A stretch of 64,000 bases of DNA from Asterias amurensis (taxonomy: Eukaryota > Echinodermata > Asteroidea > Forcipulatida > Asteriidae). The position numbers and the translations under genes are program-made. The notes under the pieces were generated by a model, which was not told the DNA's origin, did no database searches, and saw nothing but the letters and a program-made list of their open reading frames with translations. The stretch is from positions 14,739,506 through 14,803,505 of the forward strand of contig NC_092661.1 of NCBI RefSeq assembly GCF_032118995.1, written 5' to 3'. Every line of letters begins with the position of its first letter. Within the stretch, counting starts at the first letter, position 1. This document shows, in pieces, positions 1 through 12,699 of the stretch.

Positions 1-2190
1 TGCATTGTTGCAATTGTCGCCCCTCGCATTTTTGTTTGCAGTATTTTCTGTTTATGTACGAACATCGGATGATTGGATTTGCTGCGGTCGGAATGACGCG
101 GTAAAACGGGTCACACTTCCCTTGAAGTTGGTGTGACCCTCGTGAGACCATGATTGAGGTCATACGAGTGTTTAGCGAAGCCCTCTGAGTAAGGAAAGAA
201 TTGTTTTTCTAAACCCGACATCGGGCATAGGTCTACCTCCAGAGAGGAATCGCGGGGACTGTGTCGTCATGATCGAGTTGTGAACGACCGCCTATATGCC
301 GCGACCCCTGCGCCCTCTCTCGGTATTGTGCTGTTTATGGAGAGTGTGCTCCCCTTCCCCATAACATTTATTGCGTTAAATTAAAAATAAAACATTAGTG
401 CTTGACAAATATTAATAAATAACTTGGTTTGAAAATAGCATTCGTGGTGTATAAACTGGTGATACATGGTGTATTAAGCGTGCTGTTAAATTGTTAACCA
501 TATTATTCAATACTACACATAACAAACAATGCACTGTACACAATGGTAAGTGTGCAATTATTTGACATAATCCACGCCCACTTTTTAACACCGATCTACG
601 CCATTTTAGCACCAACCCATTTCTCCTTGCGACAGGAACCATTAAATTCTCCTCTATTGGGCATAATCTGCCCTGGAAAAAGTCTGACCAGTTCCCCAAA
701 GTCACTGAGACCAAATTAATGAAATGGATAAAATTTGTTTGCTTGTGTACCACCCATACTTCTACGCGTTTCTTCTTGGTAAACTATATTTTCACACCTC
801 TGTCAAAGCCAACATTCCTTCGTGTACAGCTGCTATGTCACGTCCAGGCTAATTAAGTTCACAAAGCGTAAACCACTCTTCAATCTTTTCAATTTATTTG
901 TATTAATAAGAACCCAAATGAGCGTTTTCGTTGACGCCTCAGCTGTTACAGAGCCATGTAATGACAGTCGTTGTCCAAGAACACCTAATTATTTCCCTCC
1001 ATATACAAAAATGACTCTCAGAAAACCCTGTCTTGCATTTCTGTTCATTATTATTTTGTGCTTCGATGAAAGTGTCAACGTAATAAATAAATGCGTATTT
1101 AAGATAAGACGTGGAGGCCATGGGATACAGTGCATTAGTTGATATGATGTTGACCTACATCAAACCACTTTTTCAAATTCGAAAGCGATTTTTTTAAGGC
1201 TTCGCTGCAAATAAGAGTTATTTTCGTAGCTCTCATGAGTTCTATATTATAGTGGTCTAACAAACAAACTTATTCTTTGCCTAATAATTGTCCCTATGTT
1301 GACGGTCAAAATAGTTCATCCTTTGAATAATTTGAACAAAGAGGGGAAATAATATTACAATAAGTTATTAAGATTGTGCCCTTACACTGATGTGAAGGCC
1401 TATTGCATACTCAGTACTTTCCCGAGTTTGTTGTAAAGACATCTGGCAATCACTTGGATGCATGACATTCAGATACCTCCAAGCCCAGACATGAATTATT
1501 TTATAGTAATAATATTAATCTAAGCATTATATAGCGTATTTTTACACAAAAAGGTACCACAACGCCTTACAACAATAATTACAAGCAAGATGTTGTTAAA
1601 TTGATATTATTGACACTCAGCATATTTTGTTGTATTGTTGTGTAATTATTTTTTTCGTATGCCATGTATTCAAGCATTTGTTTTTCAATGGTAGGACCAC
1701 TAAAACCGAATTGAATCGAATCGTGATTGTATGATACCGGTTTGTTTATTTTACAAGGTGGGCTCGCGTTTCCTAACATTTCAGCGTAACTACCTCCTCG
1801 TTGAATACAAATACAGAAAGTTCTGGAAACCAAAAATTTACTGCGTCCCAACGCTTTGGTTGCCGTTTATCTTTAAGCAAAGAATCCAAATGAGCTTGGC
1901 GTCAGGAGTATTCTAGATTCATAAGGCAACCGTTTTCCTCTTGATGAGTGCCAATCAGGAAGGATTTGCCCACAGCCCGTTTGCGACGGCTTCCTGTTAG
2001 TTCAATCAATTTATGACTGGGCTAAGCAATTAGGCAGCAAAATTGACAGGTGGGTAATTGCCAACCACAACGTACTCTCCTCGCCAAGTAGAAATAACGC
2101 TCACATGTAATCATAATAATTCTTATTGACAATAATGAAGGTTTTCTCCTCATTGATATGTGAGTGAGTAACTTTATTTATGGCACAAAG
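1..2190. other. AT-rich stretch with no supported gene
   Basis: I find no gene here. Open frames are short, lack recognisable domains and have no convincing splice neighbours. A minus-strand SINE fragment lies near 1395-1480; it carries the reverse complement of the CGGGAAAGTACTGAGTAT signature seen in better copies elsewhere. Positions 60-330 are somewhat more GC-rich than the surroundings but give no recognisable product. Confidence 0.5.
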
Positions 2191-2195
2191 TATGG

Positions 2196-2528
2196 GCTGG
2201 GGGTATAGACACTATTGGTAATTACTAAAATAGTTATTAGCATAAAAACTAACTTGATAACGAGCAATGGAGAGCTGTTGTTACATTGTGAGAAACAGCT
2301 CCCTCTGAAGTAACGTAGTTTTTTTTTTAGAAAGGGGTAATTTCTTCAACAGAAGCCTTTTTCATGCATCTGAATGCATACAAAGTAGTGCAACAAGGGT
2401 GGTTTTACTCTTTCATATTCTCTTCTAAATTCGATGACCAGTTGAGCCAAAATTTTCACAGATTTGTTATTTTATTCAGTTGAGACACACCAACCACTGG
2501 TCTTTGACAATAACCAAAGGTGTCTTTC
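2196..2528. repeat. degenerate family A MITE
   Basis: Both ends keep a decayed form of the family A terminus (GACACTATTGGTAATTACT on the left, AATAACCAAAGGTGTC on the right). The interior retains the shared landmarks: the GAGCAATGGAGAGCTGTTG block, the AACAGCTCCCTCTGAAGT block, and the motif about an antiparallel GATGACCAGTTGAGCC. No protein is encoded. It is more diverged than other copies, so probably older. Confidence 0.6.
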
Positions 2529-2629
2529 AGTGTCCTATGGCCTAGCCCCAATGTAACTATATCTCAGAATTACTTATTCCCAAAAGGCAACCTACGTCTC
2601 GCGTTCTCCGATCATCATCATCTACCCGC

Positions 2630-2945
2630 CCACCTGGAGTTCAACTCTGGTCCTACCCCCCCCCCCCCCCCGCACTCGCTATGGAAAACGAGCCTTCTCA
2701 ATCGCCACTCCCACTCTTCAGAACAATCTCCACGTTCACATCCGTGCCTCCACTACACTGGACTCATTTAAAACCGCTCTCAAAACCCCCCTTTTTTAAA
2801 TCCATCTAAGCTGTTCAGTTTCTGCTGCTTCATCCAACTTTAAATTGTCATTTTGGGGGTGTTATCGTACACTACTTATTTCAGCGCTTAGAAACCTGGT
2901 ACTAAGCGCTCTATAAATCCATGTTATTCATTATTTCTGGTATTC
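2630..2945 (+). mobile_element. LINE 3' end fragment
   Basis: One frame contains DSFKTALKTPLFKSI followed by a stop. This resembles the end of the reverse transcriptase ORF in CR1/L2-type non-LTR retrotransposons, which typically ends in a SSFKKxLKTHLF-like motif. The sequence after it ends in AAGCGCTCTATAAATCCATG and a short TTATTCATTATT tail, typical of such elements and their SINE partners. Only the extreme 3' end is present, a normal product of incomplete target-primed reverse transcription. A C14 run interrupts the coding part. The clade is uncertain. Confidence 0.55.
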
Positions 2946-3624
2946 CATGCCAATCGAAAGTACATTTAGACGTCATCATTATAGTTGTCGACTTAGAGCA
3001 AGTCCTTGAACGCATTTATAAATTAGACGGGCCAATTAAAGTCTCTATAATAAGGTTTGACAAGATACTTGATTAGTAATGGCTTCACCACGATAGTTTG
3101 TAAGTTCTTTTCTGCAGTCTGAAAAGTGCCCTTTCACAATCTATGAATGTTTGATGCTCGTTACACGAGAAAACACAGGGGTAATTTATTGACACCGAAT
3201 GGCGCAACCAATTACGCCTATTGCGTAATTAACCGATTCTTTATAATGGTAATGTTGTCAGTTGAAGTGCTTAATTTGCTATTATGAGGCAAACAACCTT
3301 TTAACTTCTGGATGTCTGTCAATCAAGCTAATTAGATACAGTACCTCATCAATTTTGTTTTACCTCTGGGCGACCGTTTGTGAATTACAAAGAAAGACAT
3401 TTTGGCGGGCGATTACTCCAATTTCCTTGTAAACTAAAGGCAATGTCAACTTTTGGACACAAATCACTATCACTGATGGCTGACACATTGAGGGGAAAGG
3501 GTGACGCTTTGTAACCAAAAAAAAAACCAAACAACTAACAAAAAAGAAGTTGGCTGTGATAAGTAGACTTGGCCGCTTCCTATAGAACCATGGGTGAATA
3601 TGCCCGAACCATCTAGAACCATTG

Positions 3625-4003
3625 TTAAAGGGAAGGTACACGTTTGGTAATTACTCAAAGCAAATATTAACTTAAAAACTGACTAGGTAACGAGCATTGG
3701 AGAGCTGTTGATAGTATAAAACATTGTGAGAAACGGCTCCCTCTGATAGAGCAGCATAGATTTTGGAGTAGAGGCAATTCCTCACTAAAATAATAAAATA
3801 CTTCTAACTAGAAGTCTTTTATTCCTATCTGAAAGCACACAAATTTGTCCGACAAGGGTGTTTCCTCTTTCATCATTTTCTCCCAACTCCGATGACCAAT
3901 TGAGCTCAAATTTTCACAGGTTTGTTATTTTATGCTTATGTTGGGATACAACAAGTGAGAACACTGGTCTTTGACAATTACCAATAGTGTACCTTCCCTT
4001 TAA
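3625..4003. repeat. family A MITE, AAGGGAAGGTACAC-ended subfamily
   Basis: A complete element of about 375 bp bounded by TTAA on both sides (3625-3628 and 4000-4003). The ends are inverted: AGGGAAGGTACACGTTTGG on the left and a matching ATAGTGTACCTTCCCT on the right. The 4-bp TTAA and AG...CT termini fit non-autonomous Kolobok-type, or possibly piggyBac-type, elements. The interior is shared with the other A copies and encodes nothing. Confidence 0.8.
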
Positions 4004-5770
4004 CCCGAGGGGCGTATAATGGTGTCTTTTGACACCCTATTTGAAATGTGAACAAGCACCCTATTTTTATCTGCCCTTACATTTAATGTATTGTGAGAGA
4101 ATAATTTTGATACAGTTTTGTTAGGTTCCAACAAACCTGGACACCTTTTTACAAAATGTAGGTCTATGGCTAAAACTTTGTTTAGGACCATCCTCTGCAT
4201 AAGTAAGGATGCATTGAACAACGTGTGTCAACGTTCTTGGTGTTTCGTGGTATTTGGCAAAGCCCAGGAGTAAATACATATTCAAACCGGGGACATAACA
4301 CAGTAGGGTACACGGTTCGGGAAAGGTCCACAGTTGAAAAACATGTACAAAACCAATCGGAGCAGTTGCCAACCAAAAGAGGGACAATATGAGGTCCAAG
4401 ATTGCAGGCGTTATTATACAAGCTTGGAAGTCATGCGGGTTTCGACAACGGCCATTATAGCTACATTTTGGCAGCTACATTTTGGCAACAAACCCCGTTC
4501 GTTTTATATACGCTTTCATTATAGTTCAGCGATTAAAATATGGTTATTTATTCCATAACCCGGGGCCAGTAAATCCATAAGGAGTATCAGTTATCTTTTT
4601 GTGTAATCTTTCCAAAGAGTAATCGGATTAGGGTGGCATGAGAATAGTGGATTGATGTATTTTCGTGAAAGCAATCTCTTAATACGATGAGCTATTAGGA
4701 TAGGAAACGCCCCGGGGTTGACAATCACTGTAGATAACCTGAGTAGGAGGTTGTGTCCGTCTTGACGGTTCTTCGGGCGCCCTGGTAGTACTGTATATAC
4801 TCAGTACTTTCCCGAGCTCTGTGGAAAAAAACCAGGCATAATATTTGGATAGGATTCGAACCCACGACCTTTGCAATCTATAGCAGTGTCACTGAGATTA
4901 CCCGGTAGCTAGAGACAGTTCGAATATTTTAGCAGCGGGTACGGTGACGGAAATTTGCATTGGGGATACAAAATATAAATGTTTTTTTTTTGTAAATACC
5001 GTTTCGTTCGTGCAGTGACTCTCTCGGTGAACTCTGGCTTTTTGATTTCAATCAGCTATGACTGTTGAAATCGAATTGACCAGATTTCACCTCTGGTGAT
5101 CATACACTGCGACAATCCACTCACCACAGTCGGTCATTATTAAATAATTTTGTAAAGTATGTTTTACTAATTACTTTATCTTACATCAATTTATTTTTCA
5201 ATTCCTCTTCATCACTAGACATAATTATATTTTTTTTATTGACTGCATTTTAAGACCCCTAGAGAATCCAATTCAATCAAAGACCGATGCCTCATCCAAC
5301 ATGGATGTTTTCTATTAAGAAAAACAGATGGGCGATCTATCACTGTTCTACGGGGAACACTCGGGGTGTAAAAGCAACCTTTCCTGGAGTGACGGGCAAA
5401 ATCACTGGCAATTTTTCTCTCCAGTCGTTGGTGGCAGGGTATAAACAAGATTTTTAGTGCCTGATCCATCATAGTAACACGCATGTCGAGTCGTGATGCA
5501 GTCACAATTGGGTGGATTGCAAAGACATGGGATGAAGTGGTTATGGTTAATCTTTTCAGTGGATGTTGACAAAGGGTTGTTCTTTTTTAAAAAGTACAAT
5601 ATTTTGATCATGTCCCAAAAAGGGATAAGTCCTTCTATGTTGTTAGAGCGAGTCCCTTCTCTCAACGATAAATGTATTCGTTTTTCTTTTTTGCGGGGAA
5701 AACATTTAAAAGGCGCAATTTTGGTAACTTAAAAAATAATGGTTAAGCCCTCCCATGTCGTTAAAGAGAG
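4004..5770. other. no supported gene
   Basis: Short frames only, none with a recognisable domain or splice context. The only recognisable content is the SINE fragment listed separately at 4795-4965. Confidence 0.45.
4795..4965 (-). mobile_element. tRNA-derived SINE fragment (family J)
   Basis: On the minus strand it has a tRNA-like B-box region (GGTTCGAATCC) followed by an element-specific part containing CTCGGGAAAGTACTGAGTAT. The same arrangement recurs at 8660, 23335 and 58145 on the plus strand. The 5' part carries CACTGAGATTACCCGGTAGC, also found at 54600, so both belong to one family. Confidence 0.6.
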
Positions 5771-5774
5771 ATTC

Positions 5775-5975
5775 CCTTTCTCTCAAGTGGGTTTTGTTTA
5801 CGTACACAACACACGGGATTACGCCTTAACGTCCCATTCGAAGGACGAAGCAATCATGGTAAGTCTTGCTTAAGGACACACTTGTCAAAACCGGGACTTC
5901 AACCCAACCCATACTGATCACTAAGCACCATAGTTTGAGTCCGGTGCTCTTGACCGTTCGGCCACGACACGACAC
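5775..5975 (-). mobile_element. tRNA-Leu-like SINE head (family I)
   Basis: Read on the minus strand it begins GTGTCGTGGCCGAACGGTCA, an A-box-bearing Leu/Ser-type tRNA head, and continues to a degenerate B box and then CCTTAAGCAAGACTTACCAT. The same head and first body segment occur at 30765, 40686, 45612, 55305, 57325 and 58905. This copy is short and diverged. Confidence 0.6.
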
Positions 5976-6788
5976 ATTGTAATCCAACTACATTATAAAA
6001 ACACCCACAAGAGTATGGTAAATTTAAAGAAATGACCATTATAAATCGTGTTATCATTGCGTATACAGGGTACCTGACAAAGACCAGTGTGATGAGCCAT
6101 GGAGTTTCTTCCTCCATGGATGAGCGAACCATCCTAACCCAACGTTGGCAGGTGAGCGTCAAAAATTATTTTTTGAAAAAACCCAAACACAAAACACCTT
6201 AAGTTACCATTTTTTTCACATTTGACTAATCTCTTGTACAAATTGACTAAGTGATATTTTCAGTATAAACTTGATCTCAGTTTGATCTTAGACAAATTAA
6301 AGCTCCCCGAAATGTCAGATCTAGATTTGTACTGGATTATATTAGTCAATCTATCCTCAATCAAGATTGCACTTTCATAATGTTTATTTATCATCATAAC
6401 CAACCGGAAATCCCATTGATCTGTGTATAGAGTATAGAACACCCGTGGTGTTTACATAAAGTGTATCCCCCTGACATCCCCATACACAACCTCGCAGTGA
6501 AAGAGAAAACCTTAAGACAATTCCGGGCTAATTATTAGTCCATTCGATTAAAGAGGGGATACCCTCCCCTACTATAATTCCATCCTCCAGGGGGACTTGG
6601 TTTAATAGAACCCACGGCTTTCACCGTAGTCCCGTAGGTCATGAGGGATGGGTGTATTTGTTGCACCTGCCTGTGGCTTGAATATGCCAGCGCAAATTCC
6701 TGTCTTCACCATCTCATGGAGGAAGACCGCCTCGAGAGTACCAATCTAGCCGTCCAAATATCGGTATACGTTGCGTTGGGTCCTTACT

Positions 6789-7178
6789 TTAAAGGCAGAG
6801 GACACTTACTATTGGTAATTACTCAAAGTAATTATTAGCATAAAACCTTTCTTTGTGACGAGTAATGGGGAGAGGTTGATGGTATAAAACATTGTAAGAA
6901 ACGGCTCCCCCTGAAGTGCCATAGTTTTCGAGAAAGAAGTAATTTTCCACGAATTTGATTTCGAGACCTCAAGTTTAGAACTTGAGGTCTCGAAATCAAC
7001 CATCTAAACGCACACAACTTCGTGTGACAATGGTGCTTTTTTTCTTTCATTATTTTCTCGCAAGTTCTATGACCGATTGTGCTCAAATTTTCATAGGTTT
7101 ATTTTATGCATGTGTTGAGATACACCAAGTGTGAAGGCTAGTCTTTGACAATTACCAGTAGTGTCCACTGCCTTTAAC
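6789..7178. repeat. family A MITE, long subfamily with internal palindrome
   Basis: Bounded by TTAA at 6789 and 7175-7178, with inverted ends AGGCAGAGGACACTTACTAT and CTACTGGTAATTGTC-type sequence. The centre holds a near-perfect palindrome, GAGACCTCAAG...CTTGAGGTCTC, at about 6961-6991, diagnostic of this subfamily. Non-coding. Frames running through it encode a repeat-derived peptide shared by all copies. Confidence 0.85.
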
Positions 7179-7183
7179 CATTA

Positions 7184-7520
7184 AATGCACTGAACACTAT
7201 GGATAATTAATCAAGATATATATGAGCATTAAAACTAGATTGGTATAACGAGCAATGGGGAGCTGTCTAAAAAACATCGTAAGGAACAGCTCCCTCTGAA
7301 CGTAGTTTTTGAGAAAGAGGTTGACTCACCCAAATATACCTTTTTTGCAATCTGAAAGCACAAAAGTTCGTGCAACAATGGTGTTTGTTCTTCTCTTGCC
7401 TTACACTTCGATGACCAATTGAGTCCAATTTGTGGCAGATTTGTAACCATGCATAATGTTGGGATACACCAAATGAGAATACTGGTCTGAAAATTACCAA
7501 AGGTGTCCATGACCTTTGTC
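7184..7520. repeat. family A MITE, short subfamily
   Basis: It lies only 5 bp after the previous copy. It keeps the degenerate ends (TGCACTGAACACTATGG and ACCAAAGGTGTCCATG) and the shared interior, but lacks the palindrome. It is followed directly by another partial copy, making three elements in a row. Confidence 0.7.
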
Positions 7521-7694
7521 TTGAGTGAGTGAGAAATAACCTCTTTCGCAAAAACTACGTTCAATTCAGAGGGAGTCGTTTCTCACAACATTTTATACTA
7601 ATAACAGCTCTCCATTTTCTCATTACCAAGTCACTGTCCTTATATGCTAACCATTCTCTTGAGAAATTACCAATAGTGTCCAGAGCCTTTAAAG
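7521..7694. repeat. truncated family A MITE
   Basis: Half an element: it begins in the middle with GTGAGAAATAACCTCTTTC and runs through CAGAGGGAGTCGTTTCTCAC to the outer terminus ACCAATAGTGTCCAGAGCC and TTTAA. Its left part is missing, probably lost where it joins the previous copy. Confidence 0.7.
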
Positions 7695-7859
7695 GTAAAG
7701 AAAAACCACAGAGGTTCTACCATCAGGGAGACAAAAAGGTCAACTGCGAAGAGATATCAATTTCTATACGGATGTGTTTTTCCTCGGTATGGTTGCTAAT
7801 CAGCTGAATATGTTACCGGCTGGGGCCGAGACTATTTCCGTTTGTGCCGGCGGGCTTTT

Positions 7860-8650
7860 TTTTCCAAAATGACAAAGGCAATCAATGAAATCCTGTTGGA
7901 GTATGAGGAATTATTTATTAAGTGCAATCACAAGATCGACTAGTCTCCGTGGTGACAAAGCGAAACTAGAGCTTTAGAGAAGACAAATTTAGCTTCTTTT
8001 AAGGCAATCAAACCCGCTCCTCATTTGATTCTGTTTGTCCCTTTTTTAACGGTGAACGAAAATGGGGTCTTTATTTTACAAAACGATGGATCTTCCAATA
8101 ATTTAAACGGACTTGGAAATGTCCATGAAGCTTGAAGACTACATTTCATAGTCTGCCTATAAGGATCATTCTGCCGTACGCCCTTACTGGCCTGTATTCT
8201 TCCTTTTTTGAAAGGGCAAAAGTATGGCCTGCCCTTCTTCCAGGCACACTATAAGCAATTTATTCTATGAAACAAACGTCCGTAAGCAATAAAATGTTTC
8301 CACAGGAAACAGTATGGCATCACGGTTACATCTTTGTTTTTTTTCTAGAGAATTACCCCAACGAGAATTTGTCCGATTCCAATACGAAATTTAACCTGCA
8401 ATGACTTATGAATCACAGAACACCAGTTTTCAAGCTAGGTTTCTGGAAACTTTGCACGCCATTATTACTGCGTACAGGCCGCTTGTCACCTGGCACGCTG
8501 CAGCGGGCCGGTTTGTCTTTACGCTGATGAGACAGACACCTGCCGTAGAATTCGAGTTGTCGCGGGTTCGACTTCTACCGTAGACACCACTTGATTTTCC
8601 CCGCAGGTCTCGGAGTACACAATGCTTGTTACTGACCTACCGTATTGTGC
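7860..8650. other. no supported gene
   Basis: AT-rich, with only short frames. A 60-codon frame near 8400-8583 has no start context, domain or splice site that would support it. A tRNA-like GCGGGTTCGACTTC near 8560 is an isolated B-box resemblance. Confidence 0.4.
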
Positions 8651-8659
8651 AAAACAGCT

Positions 8660-8830
8660 GAAAGCGTGTTTTGATTAGGGTTGCTATAATGTTTAGGAGT
8701 TGCAAGGGTCGTAGGTTCGAGTCCCAGCCGAGTGGTATGCCTGTGATGTTGTTCACAGAGTTCGGGAAAGTACTGATACAGTGCTAAAACACATTGGTTT
8801 ACATGTATAGGGGTAAACCAAAATTAATTT
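8660..8830 (+). mobile_element. tRNA-derived SINE (family J)
   Basis: It contains the B-box-like GGTTCGAGTCCC, then GCCGAGTGGTATGCCTGTGA, TTCGGGAAAGTACTGATACA and a GGGGTAAACCAAAAT tail. The order and spacing match the copies at 23335 and 58145. The 5' tRNA head is too diverged to show an A box. Confidence 0.65.
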
Positions 8831-9726
8831 GTTTAGAATAAATATTTAGCCAAAATTATTAATATCAATGAAGTTATTATTATAACAATACCATTTATAA
8901 CCATTTTGAGAAGATAATCACAGCACCTTGACGTTGACCAAAAGTACATCCTTGATGAAACGACCATTGAGCCTTAATTACTAATAGCATTAATTATATC
9001 CAAGCTAGCCATCCATGGTTCCGGGCATCATCATTCTAAGCCCCTTGGGGATTAGGGTGGATCATCACCCTAAGCCTCCATGGAGATTAAGATGGTAAGT
9101 AATGGGATATGTAGGCTGAAGGCTCAATTTACACGCATTAAGAATTAATGGAATATAGTGGGTTTGTTTAATCAAGGTCTGATCCATCAGTTCGCTGGTT
9201 GTGGATGAGGACTTCTCCTGGAAACGTCGTGTCCCCAGTATTCAGAAGTGAAAGTGATGCTTATTATAATGAAATGGGGAGTGTTAAGGGGGTACACTGA
9301 CTATTGTTCCTTCCAATGTTGGTTTGGTGGAGTTAATTTGACTAGACGAAACTATTCAGTTATTTTAGTAATGCCATTTTTTCTTTAAAAAAGCAGATTG
9401 TTGTTGAACTTTAAATTGGTCAGTGGGAACTTAAAAAACAATGTTTACTACTGCATCAGAGTTCTCAACAAATCAATGAAGCTCATTGTAATGTTATTTG
9501 AAATGTAATAACCGCAAGTTGTAGTTTTTTGTAGGCACCGTGAGCTAATTTAAAAAGCAAAATATTAGAAGCAGTGAAGTGAACCACACTTACCACCTGT
9601 TACCTTCAGACTAGATGCAATTTCTTTACGAAATCAAATTCCTTCACGAATGTCAACAGTGATTATCATTTTAGTACACTGAGAACAACCTGTAACTTCA
9701 CCTTGATCTTCCTTTACAAATAATGT

Positions 9727-9974
9727 CCATAGCTAAATTTCATGGAGCTGCTATGCACAAAAATTTGCCTCGCATGAAATTTCTTCGTTGATAAAAACAG
9801 GATTACAAACCAAAATTCCATCTGTTATATATTGCTTGTTACTGGTATTCAGCTGTTGTTTGCTTATCCTGAAAATCACGTGGAAATTTGGTTGGTAATC
9901 CTGTTTTTTTAATCAAGGCAAAAATGTCATGCTAAGCAAATGTCTGTGCTTGGCAGCTCTATGAAATTGGGCCC
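9727..9974. repeat. hairpin MITE (family D)
   Basis: A 250-bp inverted repeat. The left arm runs ATTTCATGGAGCTGCTATGC...GATAAAAACAGGATTAC and the right arm is its complement, ending CAGCTCTATGAAATTGGGCC. Four other copies (35474, 35795, 57538 and a fragment near 35100) share both arms. Non-coding; the transcript would fold into one long hairpin. Confidence 0.75.
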
Positions 9975-10529
9975 ATGTCTCACATTGATATACGTACTTC
10001 ATATTGTAAATGCAGAGTGTAAATGCCGGTATTTCGGCAGATATCATTTTTGTGTTATCCAACCAGGATTGACAAACATCTGCGTCGAAATGAGAATATG
10101 AAATGTTTGTATAGTTTGTCTAGTCTGTTTTTGATGTTTTGTTGTCACAGTGTGGAGATGATTTTTCTTCTGTGTTTTTCTCGAAATCAGTTATTTTTCA
10201 CATGATTTTACGCCAAGTGACGAGTTCCTTTTTAATATGTTTTTCTGGCCAGCTTCAACAAAAATCCCACACTCGGCTCATTTAATTTTAGTTTGAAAAT
10301 GACTACTCCCGGTGCTTCAGAATTTGGCAGATGAAAGGAGTAATTCCATTTGAAAAGTTGAGCAATCAATGGTCAAATTAGACAACTCATATTCATAATA
10401 TTGCGAAGACCGTTCAATTTCTTAACAACCAGCAGCAAAAGGCTGTCACCTAAATCCTCAATGAGCAATCGTTTTTTCACATGTTAGTTTTCTTCAAATG
10501 TTTGCATTCAAACTCGTTTACAAAGGCTA

Positions 10530-10870
10530 ATACACTGCAAATCCCGTTGGTAAAAAATTTCCCAACTTTTCTGCCCAACGTTGGTTCAAATATCAACTGA
10601 CTACATAATTGGGCATAACTTAACCAACAGTGGTTGGGCAATAACGTTTATCTAATAGTTGGGCAAACAGTTTAACAAAACAAGTTGGTCAAATCATTTT
10701 ACCCAATAGTTGGGCAAGTTTGTTTACCATTATGTTGGTTAAGATGTTGCCCAATAATGTAGTCAGTTGATATTTGAACCAACGTTGGGCAACCGTGTTG
10801 GGCAAAGGTTGCTACCCAACAAAAGTAGCAATGATTGACTATTTGTTGGTTACTTCTTTATTCAATTGTT
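10530..10870. repeat. palindromic TTGGGCAA-rich element
   Basis: Long inverted arms: GCCCAACGTTGGTTCAAATA, then TCAACTGACTACATAATTGG on the left, and the complement CAGTTGATATTTGAACCAAC then GTTGGGCAA on the right, separated by about 150 bp. The short word TTGGGCAA or its complement recurs many times inside. Fragments of similar composition occur at 11100-11160 and 12425-12690. Non-coding. Confidence 0.65.
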
Positions 10871-12424
10871 GGTTAGGCCAAAAAAAAAAAAAAAAACGTT
10901 GATCGTCCGGATTTTTCCAAAAAGAGGAAGATGAGGGCCCTTTTTTTTAAACGTAAAATATGATGCAACAAAAACTTCAATTCGGAAAGGGCATCTAATT
11001 TGCGGTACTCTTTCAACACTGGATTCATCTGATATGTGCAGTCTATAATGTTTTCAGCCAGTCATTCCTCTTCACTTCTGCTTCAACTTCTGCTTTGTTG
11101 TATCTGCTGGAAGCTGGGCAACTGTTGGGTAAAATGATTTGACCAACTTGTTTTGCAGTGCAGGCGGCCAGCATTATCATAATGTGCTATGCCCATTTTG
11201 TGTGTGCGCATTGTCGGCCTGCCAGTGGTCCACCCCATGAAATGGCTGTTACAATGAAGATGACAAAATTCTAGGTCACCGAAAGCGTCAAATATCATCG
11301 CCACAAATATTTGACAAGCAATCTTTGAAAGGAAAATTAAATTTGATCTATCTATCCTTTTATAAAAAATAAATAAAAAAAGTAATCCACACAATTCCTG
11401 GTAGCCGTTAACGAGACGCACTTATCGCTCCTACGGGGATTATCGTTTCTGAACCTGAAATAATGAGTTATTGAATAACAATAGCGCAATTTAATGTCAT
11501 GCAGGTCGTGAAAACAGCCACTGTTGGTTCCAATTTCCTGCCCTTTGTGTTGAACATGGAGGTTTGAGTTTTACATGGAGGTTTACTTTTGTTGGCCCCG
11601 AGCCGCATGACTTGTCCTTGTTTTCCCCGTGTTACAATAATAACAATAATAATAACAATACCTTTGTACGGGTTGTATGTAGTCTTGAAATCAAGTCGGT
11701 AACTGTTGTGCGGTAAAATGCCCTTGGTGTGATAATAAATGCATTTGAAAGAATCTAATTCTGACTATATACTGCGTTGCAAAAATTATTTTATTTTTTG
11801 ACCTAATACTGCATTATGTCTTGTAATGGATTATTCCTCAAATCCAAAAGGCCCAAATTATACAGCTCACAATTTAAAGGTAAATAAATTTATCATGTCA
11901 GAAGTAACCTGGTAAAAGAGTTAGCAATCAACAGTGTTCATTGCCCTTTTTTTTTTTTTTTTGCTTTTTTAAAATGACAATTTCCGAATAATATTGGGTC
12001 TATATAATTTTGTCGAGATAACTGAGCCCGATCAAAAAGTCCGGAACACAACGGATTTAATCTAACCCTTGCCTTTCGATCGTTAACGACGACGGACTGT
12101 TCAGCCATTTCCCCAACACGGGAGTAAACATCAAACTATGCACGGTGGGCTCCGTCCTACTTTACTTCTGAAAACTAAACTGTGTCCCTACACATGAATC
12201 AGTGTATTTTATGGGTACACCTTTAAATATTGGTTGTTTTTGCTTCTAACCTATAACGTTTCAGAGAAGCACTCCATTCCCCAATCTCGAAGAGTATTTT
12301 TGACAGCCAGCCGCCATGATGTTGCTTGTGTGTGTGTAGGCCTACCACTACTACATACAGTACGAACGTTGTACATGTACATGTACACTAATACTAAATC
12401 ATTACAGTTTTGTTACAATATTGC

Positions 12425-12690
12425 GCACCGGTAACTTTGCCCAACAACCAGAAAGCTTTGTGCACAACACCATTGGTTACTGTGGTAATTTTGACCAACT
12501 TCTCGGGCAAATCTTGCCCAACTACAATAACATATACATTGGACCAACCAGTTAACCAATAATTTGGTCAACTTTGCCCAAGCGTGTTGGGCAACGGTTT
12601 TGTTTAACCAACGTCCATTATTTGTGACCAACAAATTAGTAATGCATTTACCCAACACATTTTTTGACCAACAAATTTGCAGTGTATACT
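12425..12690. repeat. second TTGGGCAA-rich element
   Basis: It repeats the same vocabulary as the element at 10530 (TTTGCCCAACAACC, TTGACCAACTTCTCGGGCAA, GTGTTGGGCAACGG, ACCCAACACATT). The inverted arms are less regular. It may be a relative or the distant right half of a larger element starting near 11100, where CTGGGCAACTGTTGGG occurs. Confidence 0.5.
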
Positions 12691-12699
12691 GTTTGCAGT

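Noticed and set aside
412-753. 113-codon minus-strand frame
   Set aside because: No recognisable domain, AT-rich, no splice sites or neighbours; length is within chance for this composition and window size.
822-1142. 106-codon plus-strand frame
   Set aside because: No domain, no strong start context, and composition like the surrounding non-coding DNA.
6809-7086. Recurrent peptide frame containing FETSSSKLEVSKSNSWKITS
   Set aside because: The same peptide appears wherever a long-subfamily A MITE occurs (also 20335, 29278, 43750). It is a translation of the internal palindrome, without evidence of coding selection.
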